Assembly (NCBI GenBank): GCA_011800155.1
Contig: CM022368.1
Location: 2,480,001-2,544,000 of the forward strand
DNA from: Flammulina velutipes
Taxonomy: Eukaryota > Basidiomycota > Agaricomycetes > Agaricales > Physalacriaceae
Direction of reading: 5' to 3'
DNA length: 64,000 nt
Shown piece after piece: positions 46,375-57,327 of the stretch. The translations under genes and the position numbers were made by a program. Each line of letters begins with the position of its first letter. Position 1 is the stretch's first letter. The notes beneath the pieces are model-generated. The model did no database searches and had not been told where the DNA came from. It worked only from the letters and a program-made list of their open reading frames with translations.

Positions 46375-48999
46375 ATGTTGTATATGTATGTGGGTGCTAA
46401 GATTAGTCATCCAAAAAAGTTATTCTTCGTTCCCGCCATCATCATCCCAATCCTGGCGTATGCGCGTCGGGCCTGCCAGGTCGTGATACCACGGCGCTGC
46501 GTCTACCAAACTGCACGACTGCGACCGTGTTATAGCAGGCCACATTCGACAGCCGTGGCATTGCTGGATGATATAGACTTTGGTGAATTCGAAACGATAC
46601 AAAGTCCACCTTCGCCGTCGTTGTTGGGAAATAACGTCGCTGTTAAATGGGACTGGCGCCGGAGAAACCAAGTCAACTCGAAGAAGGAGGCTGTAGCACG
46701 CAGACTTGGTATTCCTGCGCAGCCGCTTCAACCAGAGGACCAGTGGCATGCAGAAGCACTTCGTTATCGAGAACAGTGCGTCGTTCCCTCAGTTCTTATA
46801 TCCAACTCACCCTGTATCTAGTTTTCTTGATCTCCTCGAACACGAACGCGCCCAAGAGGAAGCTGTCCTCCGCGAACGTCTGTCAACATGGAGTCTTCGC
46901 CGTCTCTGCGAAGAAGGGTACGCAATAACAGATCTATCTGCCTACTGGGTCGAGAAGAAACGGTCGCAGAAAGCTCCCAAGACCATCAGCTTCCAGCTGG
47001 GTCCCGGGGTCGTTCTGCCTGAAAACCGGTTCGAAAACGGCACCCAAGTCCTCATCTCGCGATTCGACCCACTCAAAGAGAAGCCTGTGCGCGGTAGTGT
47101 CGTTTCGAAAGGAACGTCGCATCTTCGCGTTGGTGTCGACAATGAAGAGTTTGAGCCAGACGGTGCATGGCGCATCGACGTCGGGGGCTCTGCTTCAGTC
47201 TACGACAGGATGGCTCACGCTGTCAAGGGGCTGGGAAATGTACCGGTTACTGGTGGTGGCGATGTCAACGAGGATGTTATCTGTACCGGGACACATCTCG
47301 CAGACGTTCTACTCGCAGGCTTTTCCCAGGAAAACTCCGTTGCTACGTCGACTTCGTCTCCTGGCATCTTCCGGAACGATATGCGCATTGCCAGCTGGGC
47401 GGCGCGGTACATGCGTCCAAAACCACTCGTCATGGAAGGCGACCCTCCCTTGGAAGGATTGAATGACACCCAGAGACGTGCTATGGCTATGATGGTTGGG
47501 GAACGGTTCAGTCTCATCCAAGGTCCACCTGGAACCGGCAAGACCAAGACCATAATAGAGACAGTCAAACTACTCAAGGTCTGTGCATTCTGCCTCTCGC
47601 TTCCTAACGTTCACTCACTGTTCCATAGGGTCATTTTGCCGTTCCGCACCCGTTACTCGTCTGCACCTACACCAACGTCGCCGTGGACAATCTCGTCGAA
47701 GGTTTGGCCGCAGCGAAACTGAAGCCTCTCCGTGTCGCCTACTCTGGCAAGTCAAAACCTGACCTGGAGGAACATACCCTCGAGTGGAAAGTCGCGAAAC
47801 ATCCACTTGCCCCGAGTACCGAAGCAATTTCCAAGGAATGCGATACTCTGACCAATCAGGTCAATGACCTTCGCGATTTCGTTAGAGTATTCGACGACCC
47901 TCAAGGCAGACGGAAGAGACGTCTTCTTGCATTAGAGCGCAGGCTTCAGTATGCTATCAGACGTCTCTACAAGCAGCGTCAAAAGATGGTTCAAGATGTG
48001 CTCGATGAATGCGATGTGGTGTGCACGACGTGTATCACTAGTGCAGCGAACGTTCTCGCAGTGGCAGACTTCCCGGTGGTCTTTCTTGACGAGGCGTCGA
48101 TGAGCACTGAGCCAGCGAGTCTCATACCATTCATGAAAGGTTCTTGTCATGTATCCCTCATTGGCGACCACAAACAGCTCCCTCCTGTCATCACCTCCCC
48201 CGAAGCCAAAGCGCTTGGCCTCGGAGTTTCTCTGTTCGAGCGACTGATAGAGGAGGCGCGAGTACCTTCGATCATGCTTGACACCCAATACCGGATGCAT
48301 CCTGCGATCAGCGCCTTCCCGTCGCTGGAGTTCTACGACTTGGGGTTGCGCGATGGGATTGGGGGACAAGCGCCGCTAAACGGAATGCAGCAAAGTGTCG
48401 TTTTTATTGACCATGCCGGACCAGAGAGCGTTCGAGATCGAAGTCGGGTCAACTGGAACGAGGCTCACATCATCATGAACGTTATCGAGGACGTCTTACT
48501 ATCCAACTCTCATCTAACTGGCCACGATATTGGGATCATCGCGCCGTACGCTGCGCAGATTTCCCTGCTCAACCGGTTGTTGAACGTGGATCCCCAGTAC
48601 GCTGCTCGCTTTGAGCGGACGCTGGGGTACCAGGCGCTGCAGCTGAGGCATATTGAGGTGAAGACGGTTGACGGATTTGAGGGACGGGAGAAGGATGTTA
48701 TCATCTTTTCTACGGTTAGGAACAACTCTGGTGGGCATATTGGATTTTTGGCGGATCGGGGACGACTGAATGTCGGACTGACCCGGGCCAAGCGGGGGCT
48801 CTTTGTTGTTGGGAGCGTTGATACGCTTCGACGAGGAAAGAGCGGGTACGACGTGGAGGACGATGGAGGGATTAAGAGCTGGAGATCTGGTGGGGCGGAG
48901 AGCTGGCGGCGGTATGCTGGATACTGCCTGAAGGAGGGGCTGGTTGTCAAAGTGAAGAAAAATTCGCTTTCCGATTCACTTTATGGGGTTCGTTCGTAG
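46375..48999 (+). CDS. UPF1-like SF1B helicase (Hcs1/IGHMBP2 type), possibly mitochondrial
   Basis: ATP-dependent DNA/RNA helicase. The N-terminus is basic and lacks acidic residues (ILAYARRACQVVIPRRCVYQ, ARLRPCYSRPHST), like a mitochondrial presequence. It is followed by RRRNQVNSKKEAVARRLGIP. After a splice, FLDLLEHERAQEEAVLRERL leads into the 1B barrel. Helicase motifs in order: Q-type LNDTQRRAMAMMVG, I QGPPGTGKTKTIIETV, Ia VCTYTNVAVDNLVEGL, II VVFLDEASM, III LIGDHKQLPPVI, IV LDTQYRMHPAIS, V VKTVDGFEGREKDVIIFSTV, VI LNVGLTRAKRGLFVVGS. TAG is at 48997-48999. The first in-frame ATGs are at 46375 and 46384, right after the Spt5 stop; no later in-frame ATG precedes the conserved region. Nuclear Hcs1-like function is an alternative to mitochondrial. 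Confidence 0.88.
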
Positions 49000-49082
49000 A
49001 CTAAGTACTGTACATCTATGTTTATAATGCTAATTTAATCCATTCCCCGATCTCGTGACTTAATTGTTGTCCTTTCGCCATC

Positions 49083-51734
49083 ATGTCACGTCCGCTGCCC
49101 AACAATCCTCCGCCGAGTTTGACGATGCAGTTTGCAAACATGGGTCTTCAAGATCAGCAGCAGCAGCAGTGGTCGCCGTCGCCTCTTCCTGCGCCACCTC
49201 AGCCTTCACCGACGAGATCAGGTTTCCAGCAGCAGCAGCAACGAGAACGAGATCATCCACAAATGCACTCTTTCATCCATCCACAGGCGCAGGCAATCAC
49301 ACAGAGACATCCACAAGCGCAGATGATCCACCAGCAATGGCAGCAGCAGCAGCAACAGCAGCAACAACAACAACAGCGTATACCGCGTAGCACTGGCTTT
49401 CAACCGTCTTCACCAATCAGAGCTGGTCCATCGTCGCCGTATGAGAATCGTCAAACATTCACGCCAACGTCTTCCTTTCCAAATGGCATACCGCCAGGAG
49501 GAATACCAGGCGCCAATGCACTGGCACAGCAGCCTCCAAGACCTCCATCCATGGCAGGCTCGTACTCGCAGCCTGTTCCTCAACAACACACGCTGCCGAG
49601 ACCGCCATCCATGGCGCCCACTTCCTATTCGCAGCCAGCGCCACCAAGGCCGTCTCCCGGCTATAATCAGTTTCCTCCACCACAAGGTACGCTACCCATC
49701 ATCCTTTCGAATCGCTAAGCTTACCGTACATCAGCTGCGCAGCAACCGCAGATATTCGCAAAACCACCTCTGCATCCAGCCTCGCCCACGCGATCGCAAT
49801 ATTCGCTGCCTCACACGGAGCCAGTAGCCTTTCCGCCCCCGCCTGTTCATCCTGACAGTCCGACGAGACGGACTAGAGAACTGTCTCCGGTTAGGCAACA
49901 GCAATATCAGATAGAGCAGCGCGTAGCATCGTCGCAGCCGGCCTCTCGAAACACCTCGCCACAACGCCCGATGTCCATTGGCCAGTTTCCGATGCAATCA
50001 CAACCTCAGCCAGTCAGACAAAGCTCTTTTACCAACGAGCAGCGGACATTTCCTCAGCCTGTCTCGAGAAACAACCAGCCTCCCCGCCCCGCGTCCATAT
50101 CACAGTTCCCTCCCTCCCCAGTACCACCACATCCCCCAGTGAGGCCCAACTCGTACCAAACTGAACAACGCAACTTCCCTCAGCCAGGCTCCAGGGATGT
50201 CTCTCCCCAACGGCAGACAAACAATGCACATTTCCCGCCATCTGTGCCAGCCCCTGCTCCTCCTCCTACGCGTAGGGACACGTCGCCACACCGCGAGCTC
50301 CCTACGCCAGGAAGTGCCAGACGTTCCGCACATCAACCACAGACTCAAACTCAGCGCCCCGTCCCGACCTCTTCATTCCCGCAAGGTACAACACCATCAG
50401 CTGTCTCGCAGGCGCAACAGTCTTTAATGGGTCGTGCCTTTCCCCAACCACCAACTGCCACTCCCTCGCGCCCTCTGCCGTCTATGCAGTACTCTGGCCC
50501 ACCACCTGCGCAAACCCAGATGCCTCCCAACTCATTTCCGCGATCTCGTCCAACGCAGCCTGCCCCGACAATCCGCGAGCCCAGCCCCACGCGACCCATT
50601 CGTTTGCCAAACTTGGATGACCCCGCGCCACAGCCTGTATCTCCCCACATCAGAAGTCGTTCACCGAGTTCTTCTCGGCCACCCTCTCAGGCCATTCCTC
50701 AGATTAATTTTCCCGAACCTCCCAGTGGGGTCCCGATGATTAATTTTCCTGATGATCCACTGCCTCCTCCCCGAGCTCGACAAGAGGCTGCTGTACCGAA
50801 AATAGTCATCCCAGATGATAATATCCCTCAGATCAATTTTGGCTCTTATGAAGACAATTCCAACAGCCCTAGTCAAAATAGCGCGTCGTCATCGTCGTCG
50901 ACGACTGCTAGATTCGACCCGCAACCTACACCGTCTTACTCCTCTTCCAAAGCGAATGGTTTAGCTTGCGCGCGCTGTCGCCTAGTCATCGTTGGACGGA
51001 TGGTCAGTAGCGGTGGTCCTAACGGTAAGCAAAACATTATAAATGCCATGAATGTCCTGTTAACGCCGCGTAGGCTCTCTTCGATGGCATCCGGCCTGTT
51101 TTGCCTGCATCGTCTGTGGGGAACTGCTTGAACATGTCAGCAGCTACGAGCGTAATGGGAACATGTACTGTCACTTGGACTATCATGAGGTGAGCCAAAC
51201 GAGATACGCATTCTTGAGGAGCATTTCAAACCCATTTTCCCCCAGAAATTTGCCCCACCTTGCTCTCATTGTCAAACGCCGATCATTGACGAAGAGTACA
51301 TATGTCTTGATGAACCCGGTCTTGGAGGGCAGCGGTCCTACCACGCTCAACATTTCTTTTGCGCAGAATGCGGCGATCCTTTCCTGCAGCCAGGACAAGG
51401 TGAGTTCTCTTGTACGATTCGGAGCGCGTCGAGCGCGTCACTGGTTTCTTACAATAATGTAGACCTCTCTTCAGCGGAGTATATCATCCATAAGGGTTAT
51501 CCATATTGTGAAGCCTGTCATGTGCGGCTACGCATGCCTTTGTGTAAACGCAAAGGATGTGGGAAGAGGATACGGGAATGGGAATCGGGCGTGGATGCTT
51601 TGGGTGGAAAATGGTGTACAGGATGTTTCCGGTGTGCAGGGTGTGACACGCCACTGGGGGAACGATACTACGACAGAGATGGAGGGGCCTATTGTCAGGA
51701 TTGTTTTAGTATCATTTTGCGGAATGATATGTAG
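49083..51734 (+). CDS. Paxillin-like protein with C-terminal LIM domains
   Basis: Likely cortical scaffold linking actin organisation and Rho signalling at growth and division sites, by analogy with yeast Pxl1. A very long Gln/Pro/Ser-rich N-terminus begins MSRPLPNNPPPSLTMQFANM, includes a polyglutamine run, and repeats motifs such as PQINFPEPPSGVPMINFPDD. The C-terminus holds zinc-binding LIM domains: ACARCRLVIVG with FACIVCGELLEHVSSYERNG and YCHLDYHEKFAPPCSHC; then YHAQHFFCAECGDPFLQPG and YPYCEACHVRLR; then CKRKGCGKRIREWESGVD, KWCTGCFRCAGCDTPLG and YCQDCFSIILRNDM. TAG is at 51732-51734. Introns occur near 49.69, 50.38 and between the LIM parts (51.02-51.47 kb). LIM count is three; LIM identity is certain, and the paxillin comparison rests on layout. 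Confidence 0.87.
49332..49376 (+). repeat. Polyglutamine-coding CAG/CAA tract in the LIM protein
   Basis: A run of CAG and CAA codons, interrupted by one tryptophan codon near its start (HQQW followed by 12 glutamines). A second, shorter glutamine cluster lies about 100 bases upstream. Confidence 0.9.
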
Positions 51735-51822
51735 CGAGGACAGGACAATCTTATTTAGACCATAGATAATTCAATGTTGTACAGTTGTAAATTGGACAGT
51801 TGTCGCTTGTCTGGACACCATC

Positions 51823-53979
51823 ATGTCGTTTCCTTCTCCCCTGGTCTTCTCCGGCAATGATACTCATGCCCACGTCGCGAAAGAGATTGCTTTCCTAACG
51901 ACTGCCCTCAAGAATTGTCGAGATGGAGTAATCAAGTTGACACCAAAGGATCCCGAACTCGAGTTATTCCAGCACATCTCAGCGCTCGTCAAGACAGGCC
52001 TCAATAACGACGATGCCATCGCTGTTAGCGGACGCGTCGAAGTCGACAAAACGATATGCGTTGTCTTCAACAATCGCCCAAAGGTTGAAGACGGCGGAGG
52101 AACATGCACGAAGCTCACGCCAAACATCAATCGCGGCGAAAAGCTCCTAAAGAAGTGGCGCAAACTGGAGTACGTCTCGTCCGCATTGTCAACCACCATC
52201 TCAACGAGCCTGGCTTCTAGATACGAAGTCCTCTTCGACGAACATCTCCAAGACATTGTGGACATTCTCGGCTATCTCCCCACCGCAAATGACGCCGATA
52301 CTCGCAGAATGCTTCTCTTCATGCATTGTCGTGCTCTCCCAGAACTATCTGCGCGTGTCGAAAACGTTACCAAACTCTGGGGTGACGCTCCGTTCCGTAT
52401 CATTGCAAGCCACTACGAGCGGGCTGGATTTCCAATTCAGATGACGAGCGCGTCCTTTTTGTTGAACATCCCTCAGAAGACTCAGGAGGAACTAGCACGG
52501 CATGGACTCGAGCGTGATCAGACGTACGTCTCAACAAATGGTTCAACGCGATACCATGTCTCCTCCGACAACCTTGCAAAGTGGGCTTCTTTCGTCGACT
52601 TGATCTACGGCAAGATCGAAGGGCTGGTGTTTGCGAATGGCAGTCGCAAGTCCGACCCGTTGACCCCGGAGCAAGCTCTACATCTGCTTAGCGCGATGGG
52701 CATGTTTAGTATGCTCATCAAAGAAAAGACCCTCATGAAAGCGATGTTCGCGTCCGATTCTTTGGAGTCCTATCTACGGCATCAATATAATCTCACGGCG
52801 TATGAGAAGGAGGGTATGCTATCTCATTGCCCACTCGATTATTGCTCATTACCATTTCAACCCAAGCCAATGGTATGAGGACCTGTACGGAGTCTGACGC
52901 TCATTCCATTGTTTCTTCCTACAGCTCCCAGAATGGCCAAACAGGACTCTTCGTCTGTGCCGGATGAAGTAGGTACGCCCTTCCATTACTCTCACACTCT
53001 CAACGTATTGATCAATTGTAGACTTTCTCCTGGATGACGAGCGTATGAATTCTTATACGCAACGTTTTACTAGCATGATTGAAGTCATACTAATTCATTA
53101 CAGCCTTCAATTCCGCTGGGAGAGGCGCGCATCTGCTGCGGTGTTGCAAGACCATCACGGCGTGGTATGAAGCCGTATCTATCATCACGAAGAACACAAA
53201 ACGATACCCCAAGGCTTTCGATATTCATCATATTAACGGTCTCCCAGCGAAACACGAAATATCGAAGAGCGACGTATTATCTTTCAAGGATAGGTATCTC
53301 GCCCATTTCGGGGCCACGGACTGCAGCAGCGCCCTACGATTCATCGAAGATAGACTAGGGCCGAACCAAATCGACAAGATCATCGAGACTGCGACGACTG
53401 CCATGGCCCACGAAGAAGCGACGGCGATGGGACTCGTCTGTATCTCCATATTAGGCGGTGAAACTTTTGGGAATGTGTCTAGAGAGGAAGTACATGCGCT
53501 ATTCCCTCACCCTGTGCGTCGCCGCCAGCCTGGCTGCATATAATCATTTCCTCATATCTGTTTACAGCCATCGGGAAGGATATCAATTTCAGTCAGAAAG
53601 AAGTGTTGCAGGTCTTGCATAATACTGGCAGAGGTCCTGAAAGAGCACATGGAGGTTGAGTTTGTACTTCCCGGAACACATGCGACCTTTCTCCCTTGGA
53701 GTCCTCCACAAGGTCTCTCGCTTGAGATCCTGAAAGAGATAAGGGGAAAGCTCTGTACCAGCTTCATTGGATTGGCCTATGCCTATCACCCATATCCTCA
53801 AGCCTCCCCTGCTTCCTCGGCAGTTGGTGATGTGATGTTTTGTATGTGAAAATAACTTGCGTGTGGTCTAATTCTGATTCTGCTTTGTTTTAGTTGATAG
53901 TGAAGATAGTGACAGTGATAACGACGACGGTGGTGGTGGTGATGTTCAAGTTACCTCCAGCACGAAGCAGGAACTGTAA
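51823..53979 (+). CDS. OTT_1508-like deaminase-fold protein
   Basis: Predicted member of a fungal-expanded nucleic-acid/nucleotide deaminase-fold family. The start ATG 51823 gives MSFPSPLVFSGNDTHAHVAK. The N-terminal half is helical with no recognised domain (GEKLLKKWRKLEYVSSALST, LQDIVDILGYLPTANDAD). The C-terminal half carries TAMAHEEATAMGLVCISILG, where the HEE fits an HxE metal-binding and catalytic pair, then SISVRKKCCRSCIILAEVLK with a CxxC pair. VLPGTHATFLPWSPPQGLSL resembles the conserved downstream segment of this family. It ends with an acidic, glycine-rich tail (DSEDSDSDNDDGGGGDVQ) and TAA at 53977-53979. Five or so short introns. Family assignment is by motif recall, so it is moderately secure. 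Substrate is unknown; related families are suspected in self/non-self or defence biology. Confidence 0.62.
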
Positions 53980-54039
53980 GTCGACGTATATATGGGACAA
54001 TATGATGCATTGCAAGTTGACTATACAATTTCATTTCAT

Positions 54040-57000
54040 TTACAAGCCCTCCCATGTGAACCCTTTCTCCACTTTGAATGTCTCCTTGAGGGCCAAATCA
54101 TCACTGCTCCTACCGACATGCAACACATACTCCCCTGCGGCCACCCGCCATACATGCAGAGAAGGGTCCCAGAAAGAGAATGCATACTTGTCCAACGTGA
54201 TAGTGGCAACCTTCGAGCTCCCAGGTGATATTTCATGCACTTTAGCAAACCCTCTCAGCTGTAACGGTGGTTGGGTGACGCCTGTGTTTGGATAGGACAC
54301 GTAAAGCTGAACAACCTCTGCTCCACTCAAGTTCCCCGTATTCTTGACAGTCACCGATGCCTCGATATCCACAGCAGACGTCGCCTGTATAGTCAGGCCT
54401 GAGAACTCGAAGGTCGTATACGACAAACCAAAGCTATCGAATGCATTCAGTTTCACAGTATCGCCGTATTTGACGCAGCCACTTACCCGAACGCGAACTG
54501 GGGTTCGAGTTTCGCTGCCTGGTAATGCTTGTAACCGACATGGAGATCCTCCCTGTAGTGAATCTTTCCGTATTCACTCTTCGTGTTCAAGTACGACGGG
54601 GTGTCCTCGATGCGCTTGGGGAGCGTCAGCGGTAGTCGACCGCTAGGGTTCACCTTCCCGTAAATGATATCAGCGATGGCGTTGCCCGCTTCGTTGCCCG
54701 AGTACCAGCATTGGACTATCCCCGCAACCTCATTCACCCAAGGCATAGCGACGGCGGAGCCCTGCTCTACAGTCAACTTGGCGCACTTGACCAAAAAGAA
54801 TAGGGTTCACATACCGCCTGAATGCATACAATGACATTCTTGTTGACTTCCGCGAGGCGGCTGATAGTTTCGTCCTGCCGCCCAGGCATGAAGAGAGTCG
54901 GCCGGTCGAACCCTTCGCTCTCCCATTCGGGAGTTAAACCAGCAATGAACAGAACGGCGTCAGAGTTTTTGGCCAAATCCACGGCGGAATCGATGGCTTT
55001 GTCGGGCTCGATAAGTTCGCATCCGCCTAGACGCTGTTATGCATAGGTTAGCGAATGCATGTGTCGGTGAGCATACTGATGACTTACGACTCCTCGCATT
55101 AAGGCTGGTTGAGAGGCGGGAGCTTCACCGTCCTCTCCGACTTCTTGTGGCGCTGACTTGTTGTTGAATTCAACCATGATTTGACGTCCGACACCCGCCT
55201 CAAAGTCGAGGACGACTTTCTCTTCAACCGTCCCTTGCCTACGCCATTGATCAGTAAACTTCTTAGTCCACTTACTCCCGAAAATCTTACCCGTAAAAGA
55301 AATCTCCAAGAGTCTGTTTGGTCCAGTTGTCGATGGCTAGTTTATCTTCCACGTATAATTTGGCTCGACCTTGAATCGCTCCAGGTCAGCATTACATTCA
55401 TGGGAAAACAGGAGGGTGGAAGTACCTGCCACGGTCAGCCCAAGTTCGTATTGAGCTGATTGAGTCATGGTCAACGTTCCCCGGAGCCTAAGGCACCATT
55501 CATCCTTGAGGCCCGGTGGGAGAAAGTCATTCAACTTGACTCTGGTATCACGCAAAACAAAGTCGGCGAGTCCTTCGCTCAAACTACCATCTGCGTTATA
55601 GTTGTAGAACGTGCAGGCCCATCCAGGTTGCCCATCAGGCGTCGTGAGGTTGTTTTCCAGTGTAGGAAGGTACTTGTGAGCTGTGGCGCAAATTAGTGAA
55701 TCCCTTGAATAAGTATAAATATCGCGAACCATAGCATCCGACATGATAGTTGATCTCGATTCCCTTCGGTGTGGCCTCCATTATCCCGTCATATGGGGTG
55801 ACAACATATGTCGCCTTGAGTTGCGCTGAACCTCCACCAGAAATCACCCTCTCCTTTGCATTAGGACCGACGATGGTAATCGTCTTCACCTTGCCTTCTC
55901 TCAAAGGCAACACACCATCTCTGTTCTTAAGCACCACGATCCCGTCAGCAGTGAGCTTCCTGCAAAATGCGCGCGCCTCGGGTGAATCTCGGCTTCGTTC
56001 GATACCATCCCCGTAGACGACTTCAGGGTTTCTCCGTGCTTGTCTCTGAACGAAGTCAAGCATATTCGTGACGCGCTCATCAAGAACTCGAGGAAGGAGC
56101 TTCTGAGCCGTGAGGACTTGGTTCATCAAGACGGAAGTTCTCCATCTTGGGGGGCCAGGCATCTCGAGATCTAAGCCAGCATTGATAGCGGCGTCGACAC
56201 TGTAAGTTCCATACCTGCGGAAAACAGTCAGAAATAACGAGCCACACAGCAGGAGTTTAGCTTACCAGTCACTCATGATGATTCCGTCAAAGCCCCACTC
56301 TTCACGGAGAATACCTTGCATTATTTCGGAGTTTTCAGATACATGAACTCCATTGATACGTCCATATCTTTAATAAAGTGTTTTGGTGAGACATCTGTAA
56401 GGGAAGACACATGCTTACGAGGTCATGAACGCCCAAGGTTTGGCGAGCTTCTGAGCTAGCATGAACCTGGAGGAAAATGAGCTTGCGCCACACCCAGTGA
56501 AAGAACGTACGGATAGAGATAGATTTCACGCAACGCGCGCTCGGACATGACAGAATCCGCGGCCGTTCGCTCATGCTCCTGGTCATTGCCTACGAAATGC
56601 TTGATCGACGCTGAGACGCCCTCGGACTGAAGGCCTTGCACGTATGCAGCAGACATCATGCCTTTCCGAGCAGTGAGATTGGGTCATCCAGCCAGTGCGG
56701 ATATGCTCACCCGAGAGATGCGGATCTTCAGAGAAAGACTCGAACCCCCTCCCGCCGAGCGGGGAGCGTTGTATGTTGCAGGTAGGTGCCAGTAAGATGA
56801 CTGACGACTTGACTTTGGCTTCCTCGCCCAGGAAGACACCAGCCTTGCGAACTATGTCCTGATCGAACGTGGCTGCCAGAGATGTGGCGCACTAGAAACT
56901 ATGAGACGGAGAACACCCCCGGAATGAAACCTACGGGAAGACATTGCGCAGGTGTGGCGACAAAATGAGACGAACCACGGACACCCTGCAAGACTTGTTA

Positions 57001-57195
57001 GCCGATTGTAAATCAGCAGACACAGAGAGCTACATTTGGGCCGTCGCTCATACGGATGGAAGGGATGTTGAGGCGTTCGATAGCATTCGTATTCCACCAG
57101 TTGGGAGCGCCCAGCAACGCAAATTTCTCCTCATTTCTGAGCTTTTTTACGATACTAGGAATATCGGCAGTGAGAAACGAGCGATCTGTGGGCAT
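54040..57195 (-). CDS. Glycoside hydrolase family 3 beta-glucosidase with PA14 domain
   Basis: Retaining exo-beta-glucosidase. The start ATG at 57193-57195 gives [20 protein letters not shown] with no signal peptide. The (beta/alpha)8 domain shows [20 protein letters not shown], then [50 protein letters not shown], and the nucleophile segment [20 protein letters not shown]. The alpha/beta sandwich follows ([20 protein letters not shown]). It is interrupted by a PA14 domain ([20 protein letters not shown] to [19 protein letters not shown]). [20 protein letters not shown], then [10 protein letters not shown], leads to the fibronectin-III-like end ([26 protein letters not shown]). More than ten short introns. 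PA14-bearing GH3 enzymes without a signal peptide are common intracellular beta-glucosidases in mushrooms. Divergent from DBP6 with 132 bases between ATGs. Confidence 0.93.
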
Positions 57196-57327
57196 TGCAG
57201 CAAACCTGTCGTGCTCAGCAGGTGCCCAGCCATATAAGTAGTCGGCTTATCCTCGGGATGGACGTGACCACTGAACAAAGGGCCGCCACACTCCCGGCCG
57301 GCAATTGACTTGCTTTTCACGATCATC

